Shown piece after piece: positions 8,125 to 14,662 of a stretch of DNA of 29,124 nucleotides. Every line of letters starts with the position of its first letter. Within the stretch, counting starts at the first letter, position 1. The stretch is from Comchoanobacter sp040266255 (GTDB taxonomy: Bacteria; Pseudomonadota; Gammaproteobacteria; Comchoanobacterales; Comchoanobacteraceae): contig JBDQEV010000014.1 of NCBI GenBank assembly GCA_040266255.1, positions 1 through 29,124 on the forward strand, given 5' to 3'. Under the pieces are notes generated by a model, which was given only the letters and a program-made list of their open reading frames with translations, searched no databases and was not told where the DNA came from. The position numbers and the translations under genes are program-made.

Positions 8125-8164
8125 TAAACTCTCCATTTTAGTGCGCTTGATTAGCATAACATAT

Positions 8165-8173
8165 TCTATAACA
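8165..8173 (-). promoter_or_regulatory. Extended -10 promoter for minCDE
   Basis: On the minus strand TGT directly precedes TATAGA (8170-8165), an extended -10 element. No good -35 is seen. Transcription would start near 8158 and leave a leader of about 34 bases before the minC ATG at 8124. Confidence 0.45.
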
Positions 8174-8249
8174 GGTGTGTGTCATAATTTTATTATAAAC
8201 GGAGTTAAGTTTTTTATGATTATATGACTTGTTGAGTAGTTGAATTTGT

Positions 8250-8278
8250 TTGACTATCTGATGAATTTGTAATAAATT
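8250..8278 (+). promoter_or_regulatory. Promoter for tRNA-Ser and the response regulator
   Basis: TTGACT (8250-8255) and TAAATT (8273-8278) are separated by 17 bases, placing the transcription start about two bases before the tRNA. The -35 is five of six and the -10 four of six. No other promoter is evident for the regulator gene, which begins 12 bases after the tRNA. Confidence 0.55.
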
Positions 8279-8286
8279 AGGTCCAT

Positions 8287-8371
8287 GGAGAGGTGGCTGA
8301 GTGGTCGAAAGCGGCGGTCTTGAAAACCGTTGAAGGGCAACCTTCCCAGGGTTCGAATCCCTGTCTCTCCG
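8287..8371 (+). tRNA. tRNA-Ser (anticodon UGA)
   Basis: A class II tRNA of 85 bases. The acceptor arm GGAGAGG pairs with UCUCUCC (one G-U) and is followed by discriminator G. The anticodon arm is GCGGU-CUUGAAA-ACCGU, giving UGA, which reads UCN serine codons. A long variable arm and the T arm CAGGG-UUCGAAU-CCCUG follow. CCA is not encoded (GAAAG follows). It lies directly before a GacA-type regulator gene. Confidence 0.97.
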
Positions 8372-8383
8372 AAAGTATTTTAA

Positions 8384-9070
8384 ATGAGTGTTGTAGTGAG
8401 TTTAGAACTAATAAAAGTCGCAATCATTGACGACGAAGAGCTCATACGGGCAGGGATATCAGCAATCTTGGCTGGCACGGACGGTGTTAGTGTTGTGGGC
8501 CAAGGGTCTTCTGGAGAAGAAGCAATTCAGTTATGTCGCACACTTAATCCTGATGTTGTATTACTAGATGTTAGTATGCCTGGTATTGGTGGCTATGGTG
8601 CAATTCGCACTTTATCTAAAATGAATGCTGAGTCAAAGATTTTAGTATTAACAGCACATAAAAATGACATGATGCCAGTGCGTTTATTACAAGCTGGTGC
8701 AAAAGGTTACATTACAAAGTCTGCTTCTAAAGCAGAGATGGTAAGGGCAATTAAGGTTGTACATCAAGGACAGCATTACATTAGTCCAGAAATTGCTAGT
8801 ATCATTGCACTATCGCAAGTTGAACAATCATCAACAGGTAATGTATTTGAGTTGCTTTCAGAGCGTGAACTACAGGTTTGTATTAAGATTGTATCTGGTG
8901 TTAAACCGCAAAATATAGCAAATGAATTTCATTTGAGCGCAAAAACAATCAATAGTTACAGGTACCGTATTTTTGAAAAGCTAAGTATCAATAGTGATGT
9001 CGAATTAACACATATGGCAATTCGGCACAAACTGATCGATTTTGACAAGTTAGAGACTGAATCGGAATAA
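8384..9070 (+). CDS. uvrY: LuxR-family response regulator, UvrY/GacA/LetA type
   Basis: A two-component response regulator of the GacA/UvrY/LetA group, the partner of a BarA/GacS/LetS sensor kinase that controls the switch to late or transmissive growth through small RNAs that titrate CsrA. The receiver domain has the acidic pair Asp16/Asp17 and the phospho-acceptor Asp62 in VVLLDVSMPGIGG. The C-terminal LuxR helix-turn-helix LSERELQVCIKIVSG...AKTINSYRYRIFEKL follows E. coli UvrY closely. It begins only 12 bases after tRNA-Ser with no ribosome site, so the message is probably freed by tRNA processing. A GTG at 8396 is an alternative start. The stop overlaps uvrC by one base, the conserved uvrY-uvrC pairing. 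Confidence 0.93.
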   Translation: MSVVVSLELIKVAIIDDEELIRAGISAILAGTDGVSVVGQGSSGEEAIQLCRTLNPDVVLLDVSMPGIGGYGAIRTLSKMNAESKILVLTAHKNDMMPVRLLQAGAKGYITKSASKAEMVRAIKVVHQGQHYISPEIASIIALSQVEQSSTGNVFELLSERELQVCIKIVSGVKPQNIANEFHLSAKTINSYRYRIFEKLSINSDVELTHMAIRHKLIDFDKLETESE

Positions 9071-10824
9071 TGCGTTTTAAGGAATTAATTGACGGACTAG
9101 ATGAAAAGCCTGGCATCTATTATATGATGGATAAAGATGCTAACTATTTATATATTGGTAAGGCAAAAAACCTTAAAAGTAGATTGACTCAGTACTTTTC
9201 CCGTCCAGTTAGCCATGCTAGAACTAGAAAAATGCTCTCTTATGTTGAAGATGTACAGGTGATGATTACTCATTCTGAATCATCAGCTTTGATGTTAGAA
9301 AGTGAGATGATTAAAAAGCATCAGCCGCAATTTAATATATTGCTAAAAGATGATAAGTCCCACCCGTATTTGACACTGAGTCAGCATGCATTTCCTGCAA
9401 TAAGGCTTGCCAGATATAGAAAAGGGCAGGCGCCTAAGAATGCAAGATTATTTGGTCCGTATCCGCATAATGAAAGGGTAAGAACCATGCAGGATTGGGT
9501 GGTAAGAATTTTCAATATCAGAAATTGTTCTGATCATTTTTTTGCGAGTAGAAGTCGTCCATGCTTGCAGTACGAGATCGCAAAATGTAGTGCACCATGT
9601 GTTGATTTAATTGCAAGAAAAGACTATCAAAAAGATGTTCAGGCTGCTGCAGATTTATTGTCGGGTAAAGGGTATCGAGTGAGAGAGCAGTTGATGCAGA
9701 AAATGTATGCGTACTCAGAAGCTGAAGACTTTGAGAGAGCTGCTGCATGTCGAGATGCATTAAAAACATTTGCATCAGCAGAAAATAAAAAAGCGACAGA
9801 TGCCTTGGTGCATGTTTTCTATTATGAAGAAATTGGCAATATCTTACACATTAGTGTTTCACAGTTTGTGGGTGAACAAGTTGATGATATGCATCACGAG
9901 CTCATTGAGATGCAATCAAAGTGCGCTTTAGATGATTGGTTAATTAGCTATATGTGTCAATATTATGATACTTACAGACTGCTGCCAGATAAAATCTTAC
10001 TGAGAGATCGCGTCAATCCTTCTATTTTAATGGATCTGGGAGATGTTGCAAAAAAAGTAGGATGCTTGCAGGAGCAACACCAGGTATTGGTTGATGTGGT
10101 GCTAGCAAATATGCAACAGTTCAGAGCAAAAAAGACAGTTGGCTCATTAGATTGGAGTGCTTTCTGGCAAGAGCTATCATCATATATAGGGCATGAAATT
10201 ACAGAGATGGTATGCTTTGATGTTAGCCACCATAGTGGACAGTATACTTATGCATCATGTGTTGTAGCCTCTGAGCTTGGCTTAGATAGAAAGCGTTTTA
10301 GATTATACAAAGTGGAAGCCAATGGCGATGATTGCTTGGCGCTTCAGATGGCGCTCAAGAGATGGGTGCAAAAAAATGATCCAATTAAGGATAGGTTGGT
10401 TATCATTGATGGAGGAGTTGGGCAAATCAATGCTGCTAGTCAGGTTTTAGATCCAATTATACCACTGACTTCAATTGCAAAAGGTGCAGCAAGACAGTGG
10501 GGTAAGGAGCGCTTTTATCGTCGTATACAGAGTTCTATTGAAAAGTTCTCATGGCCACATGCATTGAAAAGAACCGTTTTATTTTTACGAGACCAAGCGC
10601 ATGATCATGCGATAAGTGCACATAGAAAAGCTAGCAGAAAGGCCGCATTTAAGTCACAGTTAGATGATATAACGGGTCTAGGGTTAGCTAAAAAGAAACT
10701 GTTGTTGGGTTACTTTGGTGGTTTAGATGGTGTTCGTCAAGCATCGCCAGCTCAGTTAGAAAAAGTGCCTCAAATTGGCCCAAAGTTAGCGAAGCGTATT
10801 TATGAAGCTCTAAAACTATGTTAA
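9070..10824 (+). CDS. uvrC: Excinuclease ABC subunit C
   Basis: UvrC makes both incisions in nucleotide excision repair after UvrAB locates a lesion. The N-terminal GIY-YIG nuclease begins GIYYMMDKDANYLYIGKAKN (residues 15-34), with Tyr29 and the metal-binding Glu77. Cys153, 165, 173 and 177 have the C-x11-C-x7-C-x3-C spacing of the iron-sulfur cysteines of E. coli UvrC. A UVR motif lies near 195-225. The RNase H-like second nuclease includes CFDVSHHSG and VIIDGGVGQ, and helix-hairpin-helix motifs close the protein. Its 584 residues compare with 610 in E. coli. It is coupled to the upstream regulator by TAATG. Confidence 0.97.
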   Translation: MRFKELIDGLDEKPGIYYMMDKDANYLYIGKAKNLKSRLTQYFSRPVSHARTRKMLSYVEDVQVMITHSESSALMLESEMIKKHQPQFNILLKDDKSHPYLTLSQHAFPAIRLARYRKGQAPKNARLFGPYPHNERVRTMQDWVVRIFNIRNCSDHFFASRSRPCLQYEIAKCSAPCVDLIARKDYQKDVQAAADLLSGKGYRVREQLMQKMYAYSEAEDFERAAACRDALKTFASAENKKATDALVHVFYYEEIGNILHISVSQFVGEQVDDMHHELIEMQSKCALDDWLISYMCQYYDTYRLLPDKILLRDRVNPSILMDLGDVAKKVGCLQEQHQVLVDVVLANMQQFRAKKTVGSLDWSAFWQELSSYIGHEITEMVCFDVSHHSGQYTYASCVVASELGLDRKRFRLYKVEANGDDCLALQMALKRWVQKNDPIKDRLVIIDGGVGQINAASQVLDPIIPLTSIAKGAARQWGKERFYRRIQSSIEKFSWPHALKRTVLFLRDQAHDHAISAHRKASRKAAFKSQLDDITGLGLAKKKLLLGYFGGLDGVRQASPAQLEKVPQIGPKLAKRIYEALKLC

Positions 10825-10832
10825 GCTAAATT

Positions 10833-11393
10833 ATGAACATTGCAAATCAAATCACTTTAGTACGCTTAATTCTGATTCCATTCATTATATATGGCTATTT
10901 ATATGAAGATGGCGGTTTAAGGTGGATCACGGCTTTAGTTGTTTTATTTGCAGGCCTTTCTGACTGGTTGGATGGTTATTTTGCTCGAAAAAAACAGCAA
11001 GAAACCTATCTGGGGCAAATTTTAGACCCACTTGCAGATAAGGTATTGGTGATATCAATTTTAATGATGATTGCATTTTCACAACAATCAGTATTCATAG
11101 CATCAGTCTTAGTACTATTTATCATTAGAGATTTAACGATATCCAGTGTTAGAGAGCTTCACGCAGGATTGGGTAATATAAAAGCACTGTCACCTTCTTT
11201 ATTGGGTAAGCTAAAGACAGTGATGCAAATGTGCTCACTCATTTTATTGGTTCTTGTGACTACAGATTATCCACTTTTAATGCATTTAGGTTTTGTACTA
11301 CTGACTGTTTCTTTATTGATGAGCTATGTATCTCTGTTCTATTATTTAAAAAAGTCATCATTGGACTTGACTTTTTTTGGAAAGAAGGAATAA
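10833..11393 (+). CDS. pgsA: CDP-diacylglycerol--glycerol-3-phosphate 3-phosphatidyltransferase
   Basis: PgsA makes phosphatidylglycerol phosphate, the committed step to phosphatidylglycerol and cardiolipin, in the inner membrane. The CDP-alcohol phosphotransferase signature is complete: DWLDGYFAR, then eight residues, then GQILDPLADK, fitting D-x2-DG-x2-AR-x8-G-x3-D-x3-D. Several membrane helices fill the remaining length, and 186 residues is normal. It starts eight bases after uvrC and ends nine bases before tRNA-Gly, the standard uvrC-pgsA-tRNA order. Confidence 0.96.
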   Translation: MNIANQITLVRLILIPFIIYGYLYEDGGLRWITALVVLFAGLSDWLDGYFARKKQQETYLGQILDPLADKVLVISILMMIAFSQQSVFIASVLVLFIIRDLTISSVRELHAGLGNIKALSPSLLGKLKTVMQMCSLILLVLVTTDYPLLMHLGFVLLTVSLLMSYVSLFYYLKKSSLDLTFFGKKE

Positions 11394-11402
11394 TGGATGC
11401 AT

Positions 11403-11474
11403 GCGGGAATAGCTCAGTGGTAGAGCACAACCTTGCCAAGGTTGGGGTCGCGAGTTCGAATCTCGTTTCCCGCT
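11403..11474 (+). tRNA. tRNA-Gly (anticodon GCC)
   Basis: Acceptor GCGGGAA pairs with UUCCCGC, followed by discriminator U. The anticodon arm is CAACC-UUGCCAA-GGUUG, giving GCC. The T arm is GCGAG-UUCGAAU-CUCGU. The 72-base gene is followed by TCATCTG, so CCA is not encoded. It is first of a three-tRNA run after pgsA. Confidence 0.97.
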
Positions 11475-11483
11475 CATCTGCAC

Positions 11484-11554
11484 GGCTGGGTGGCAGAGTG
11501 GTTATGCATCGGCCTGCAAAGCCGCGGACACCGGTTCGATTCCGGTCCTAGCCT
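11484..11554 (+). tRNA. tRNA-Cys (anticodon GCA)
   Basis: Acceptor GGCUGGG pairs with CCUAGCC (one G-U), with discriminator U. The anticodon loop CUGCAAA gives GCA, with the stem UCGGC/GCCGC showing a U-C mismatch at the outer pair. The T arm is ACCGG-UUCGAUU-CCGGU. TCAAAA follows, so there is no encoded CCA. The gene is 71 bases long and lies nine bases after tRNA-Gly. Confidence 0.95.
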
Positions 11555-11563
11555 TCAAAATAA

Positions 11564-11647
11564 GCCCGGGTGGCGAAATTGGTAGACGCAAGGGACTTAA
11601 AATCCCTCGAAGTTATCTTCATGTCGGTTCGAGTCCGACCCCGGGCA
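11564..11647 (+). tRNA. tRNA-Leu (anticodon UAA)
   Basis: A class II tRNA of 84 bases. Acceptor GCCCGGG pairs perfectly with CCCGGGC, with discriminator A. The anticodon arm AGGGA-CUUAAAA-UCCCU gives UAA, which reads UUA/UUG. It has a variable arm and the T arm GUCGG-UUCGAGU-CCGAC. CCA is not encoded. The lolC-like gene begins 16 bases after its end. Confidence 0.97.
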
Positions 11648-11663
11648 ATTACTTGATTGCCAT

Positions 11664-12809
11664 ATGTTATTGTTATATTTGAGCTCAAAGCTTTCAATGA
11701 CGCGCTCTTCAGTGCGATATGTGTCGCTTTCATCTAAGTTTGCTGTATTTGGTATTATGCTCGCTGTAGCTGCGATGATTACAGTGTATTCAGTGATCAA
11801 TGGCTTTAAACAAGAAGTATATCAGTTAGTAGATGCTCAAGGTAACCAAGTAATCTTAACTGATCTGTGGGATCAAGACTTACCAGAGTTTTCAGAAACA
11901 TTACAGAATCTACCGTATGTTAAAAGTGCTTGGAAATTTCAGCAAGGGTATGGATTAATTTATAATTATCACGCATTTTATCCTGTGCTAATTACTTCAA
12001 ACTCAACTTATTTGGGTGAAGGTGCTAGTGTTGATCAAAATATGTCAGATGCCTATCAAGTGGGTGAAAAACTATCCTTGATTTTACCGGGGAAAGGTAG
12101 ATCACCAAAGCAAGTGCATCTCAGTGTAGAAGATGTCTTTTCAATTGTATTACCATTGCCAAAAGGGCTTTGGCATATTCAAGTTGCAGAAAAGCAGTTT
12201 CAAGAAATTGGACTTGGTTCACATTCTAAAGGTATTGTTGTTGATTTAGTCGACGCGAAAGATGCTTATCAGTTAAGAGGTTTTCTAGATCAATCAGATG
12301 TTCAGTTATTTATAATACAGGACTGGGTTAGTCGCTTTGAGCCAATTCTAGAAGCACTCAGCATGCAACAAGCGGCTTTAATGATGGTCTTGTTATTGAT
12401 TGTCATTGTCTCACTATTTAGCTTAGTATCTGGATTAATGACCTTTATCGGCCACAAATCCAAACAATTTGCAATGTTAAGAGTGTTAGGCTTATCTAAA
12501 GCTTCATTAATGCTCATGATGTTATATCAGGGGTTCTTGCTGAGCTCAATCGGTGCAATATTTGGCTGTGTGCTAGGCTATGCATTATCTATATTAGCGC
12601 CTGAGGTCATTATCTTCATTGAGCAGAAAATGGAAATTGTATTATTACATAAAGGGGTATATGGTGTTACAAAGTTGCCGGTGTCGATCTCACATACTGC
12701 AAATCTATGGATTGCTAGCATGAGTGTATTGCTGGGTGTAATAGCATCAATTTTACCGAGTATTCGTTTATTGCAGCAAAACCCAGCTGAGGCATTAAGA
12801 AATGCATAG
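11664..12809 (+). CDS. lolC: Lipoprotein-releasing permease subunit, LolC/LolE type
   Basis: The membrane subunit of the LolCDE transporter, which extracts outer-membrane lipoproteins from the inner membrane and passes them to LolA. The N-terminus has one membrane segment (about 23-45) ending in AAMITVYSVINGFKQEV, the family signature, then a large periplasmic domain. An FtsX-like C-terminal half has three membrane segments (about 233-262, 280-310, 350-372) and MLRVLGLSK in the coupling loop. Its 381 residues are slightly short of the usual 400. Only one LolC/E-type gene is seen, so a homodimeric LolF-like arrangement or a distant second gene is possible. It lies 16 bases after tRNA-Leu with no ribosome site and overlaps lolD by eight bases. 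Confidence 0.88.
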   Translation: MLLLYLSSKLSMTRSSVRYVSLSSKFAVFGIMLAVAAMITVYSVINGFKQEVYQLVDAQGNQVILTDLWDQDLPEFSETLQNLPYVKSAWKFQQGYGLIYNYHAFYPVLITSNSTYLGEGASVDQNMSDAYQVGEKLSLILPGKGRSPKQVHLSVEDVFSIVLPLPKGLWHIQVAEKQFQEIGLGSHSKGIVVDLVDAKDAYQLRGFLDQSDVQLFIIQDWVSRFEPILEALSMQQAALMMVLLLIVIVSLFSLVSGLMTFIGHKSKQFAMLRVLGLSKASLMLMMLYQGFLLSSIGAIFGCVLGYALSILAPEVIIFIEQKMEIVLLHKGVYGVTKLPVSISHTANLWIASMSVLLGVIASILPSIRLLQQNPAEALRNA

Positions 12810-13479
12810 TTTACAAATCAAAGATATACATTATCAGCTCATCGATGGTCATCAGAAACGGCATTTACTTAAAGGCTGTGATATAAAACTAAATTCTGGT
12901 GAAAAAGTTTTAATTACCGGTGCATCTGGTTCTGGCAAAACAACGTTATTGAATATTATTCTAGGTTATCTACATCCAAGTCAAGGTGAAGTATTTTGGG
13001 GAGAGCAGAACATTGTGTCGTTGAATACGATTAAAAAAGATCAAGTGCGTTCAAGACATTGTGGTGTTGTTTTTCAGCACCCATATTTTCTTGATGAGCT
13101 AACGGTACTTGAAAACATCATTTTACCGCTTAAAATTCAGAAGAAAAGTATCAATATAGATGAAGTTGAAGCGATGGCTTCACAATTTGGTCTTAACTCA
13201 AATCTCTTGCAACAACAGCCATCGTTCTTATCTGGTGGAGAGAGAACACGTGCAAACTTACTGCGATCTCTCATGCACTATCCACAATTTTTGATTGCTG
13301 ACGAGCCAACTGCAGCTCTTGATAGCCAGATGAGCCAGAAAGTTTTTGAATCTTTTGCAGATCATGCGTTATTTGCAAATAAAGGATTGCTAGTTGTTTC
13401 TCATGATGTAAACATATCAGAGTATTTTGATCGGGTTTATCAGCTCATAAACGGAACTTTGGAGGAAATGGATGTATGA
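12802..13479 (+). CDS. lolD: Lipoprotein-releasing ABC transporter ATPase LolD
   Basis: The cytoplasmic ATPase that powers lipoprotein release with the LolC/E permease. Walker A is GASGSGKTT, the ABC signature is LSGGERTRANLLRSL, Walker B is FLIADEPTAALD and the switch His is in LLVVSHD. The family's usual DEPTGNLD reads DEPTAALD here. The 225 residues fit. It overlaps both lolC (eight bases) and dapA (eight bases), so all three are translationally linked. Confidence 0.93.
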   Translation: MHSLQIKDIHYQLIDGHQKRHLLKGCDIKLNSGEKVLITGASGSGKTTLLNIILGYLHPSQGEVFWGEQNIVSLNTIKKDQVRSRHCGVVFQHPYFLDELTVLENIILPLKIQKKSINIDEVEAMASQFGLNSNLLQQQPSFLSGGERTRANLLRSLMHYPQFLIADEPTAALDSQMSQKVFESFADHALFANKGLLVVSHDVNISEYFDRVYQLINGTLEEMDV

Positions 13480-14371
13480 AGTCCCAGAAAATATTGTCGC
13501 ACTGGTTACACCAATGGATTTTGAGCAACAAATTGATCTCAAAGGTTTAAAGCGTTTATTAGATTTGCATACCCAAGCAGGAACTGAGGCACTATTGTTA
13601 TTTGGTTCAACGGGAGAGGGGTTGTTGTTATCTGACCAAGAGCGAGAGAAAATTTTAAACTTTGTTTGCAATGAATATCAGTGGGTGGGCTCAATCTGGG
13701 TGTCGTGTTCATATCAAAGCATACCTGGCGTCATGTCTTATATTCAACAGGCTAATCGTTTTGAGGTAGATGGTGTGATGGTTTCTGCGCCAATGTACAT
13801 TAAACCGTCCCAGTCTGGCATTATTTCTTATTTCACAATGTTAGCAGATCAAAGTTCTTTACCGATCATGCTTTACAATGTTCCTTCAAGAACAGGATGT
13901 TCAATTTCAGTCAGCACAGCAAATGTGTTGTCGCATCATGAAAATATTATTGGGATTAAAGAAACAGATGTTTCTATAGAGAGAATGATTGAATATCAAA
14001 ATTGCGCATCTAACTTTGTAGTCTTATCGGGTGATGATATATCAACATTATCTGCGATGGGGCATGGTGCATGGGGTAGTATTTCTGTTGCTGGTAACTT
14101 GTTCCCAAAGCTAGTTAAAGAAATGATATCAGCTTATAAAAGCCAAGTGCATGATGTTGCACAGCTCATTGATAAAGGTTTTTATCCAATGAATGATCTG
14201 TTTTCAATATTGCCAAATCCTGCAGCCATTAAATGGATGTTATCAGAAAAAGGCTTAATTGCATCAGTACAGCGTTCACCATTGGTTGCTTTAACCATGG
14301 ATCAGCAGATACAACTGGAAACAGTTCTGGCCTCAACAGAGGCACTGGAGCAGTTGAGTGAATTACCTTAG
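13472..14371 (+). CDS. dapA: 4-hydroxy-tetrahydrodipicolinate synthase
   Basis: DapA condenses pyruvate with aspartate semialdehyde, the entry step to diaminopimelate and lysine. The Schiff-base Lys163 is in GIKETD, the catalytic triad is Thr47 (FGSTGEG), Tyr135 (MLYNVPSRTG) and the neighbour-subunit Tyr109, and Arg140 binds the carboxylate. The usual TT pair is Ser46-Thr47, and the Tyr before Tyr109 is Met108. The length of 299 residues is normal. The start has a strong GGAGGA site lying inside lolD, so it is coupled to lipoprotein export genes, an unusual address for dapA. It could belong to the wider DHDPS/NAL aldolase family, but the residues favour DapA. Confidence 0.87.
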   Translation: MYEVPENIVALVTPMDFEQQIDLKGLKRLLDLHTQAGTEALLLFGSTGEGLLLSDQEREKILNFVCNEYQWVGSIWVSCSYQSIPGVMSYIQQANRFEVDGVMVSAPMYIKPSQSGIISYFTMLADQSSLPIMLYNVPSRTGCSISVSTANVLSHHENIIGIKETDVSIERMIEYQNCASNFVVLSGDDISTLSAMGHGAWGSISVAGNLFPKLVKEMISAYKSQVHDVAQLIDKGFYPMNDLFSILPNPAAIKWMLSEKGLIASVQRSPLVALTMDQQIQLETVLASTEALEQLSELP

Positions 14372-14602
14372 GCAGATGATGCACTTGGTCCTGATGGTTC
14401 ATTCAGGTTAATTCTCTGTGCATTGTCACTAGGCTTCTTTACAATACGTCTTGCAGTACTAGAAGCTGGATTTGGAGTTCTTCCTTGTATAAGTAGATAT
14501 GGTTTCTATGTGTCTTCTTATATATTCATCTTGATTTGCACTCGAAAGTTCTTGCATCTGTTCAATCAGCTTTTCACATTTGTCTTTTTTACTACTTCTC
14601 AT
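14368..14602 (-). pseudogene. Probable frameshifted small gene
   Basis: From an ATG at 14602 on the minus strand one frame reads 47 hydrophilic residues beginning MRSSKKDKCEKLIEQMQE and then stops. Starting near the same place, the +1 frame continues for about 40 residues, including GRTPNPASSTARRIVKKPS, to a TAA at 14370-14368. Joining the two at the AAGGAAGA stretch gives a coherent, Lys/Ser/Pro-rich protein of about 85 residues. Its stop overlaps the dapA stop on the other strand. No family is recognised. It may be a real pseudogene or an unbroken 47-residue gene, and chance openness cannot be excluded. The plus-strand frame here (14423-14692) looks spurious. Confidence 0.35.
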
Positions 14603-14662
14603 AAATATTGTACCTCTCAATTAATCTTATTCGTCATAGACGTCTTATTAGGAAAAAATGAG

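Noticed and set aside
8125..8157. Longer MinC start at ATG 8157
   Set aside because: No ribosome site; it coincides with the predicted transcription start, while ATG 8124 has GGAG at good spacing.
11231..11551. Plus-strand reading across the end of pgsA and two tRNAs
   Set aside because: It overlaps pgsA in another frame and crosses tRNA-Gly and tRNA-Cys, so it is a shadow.
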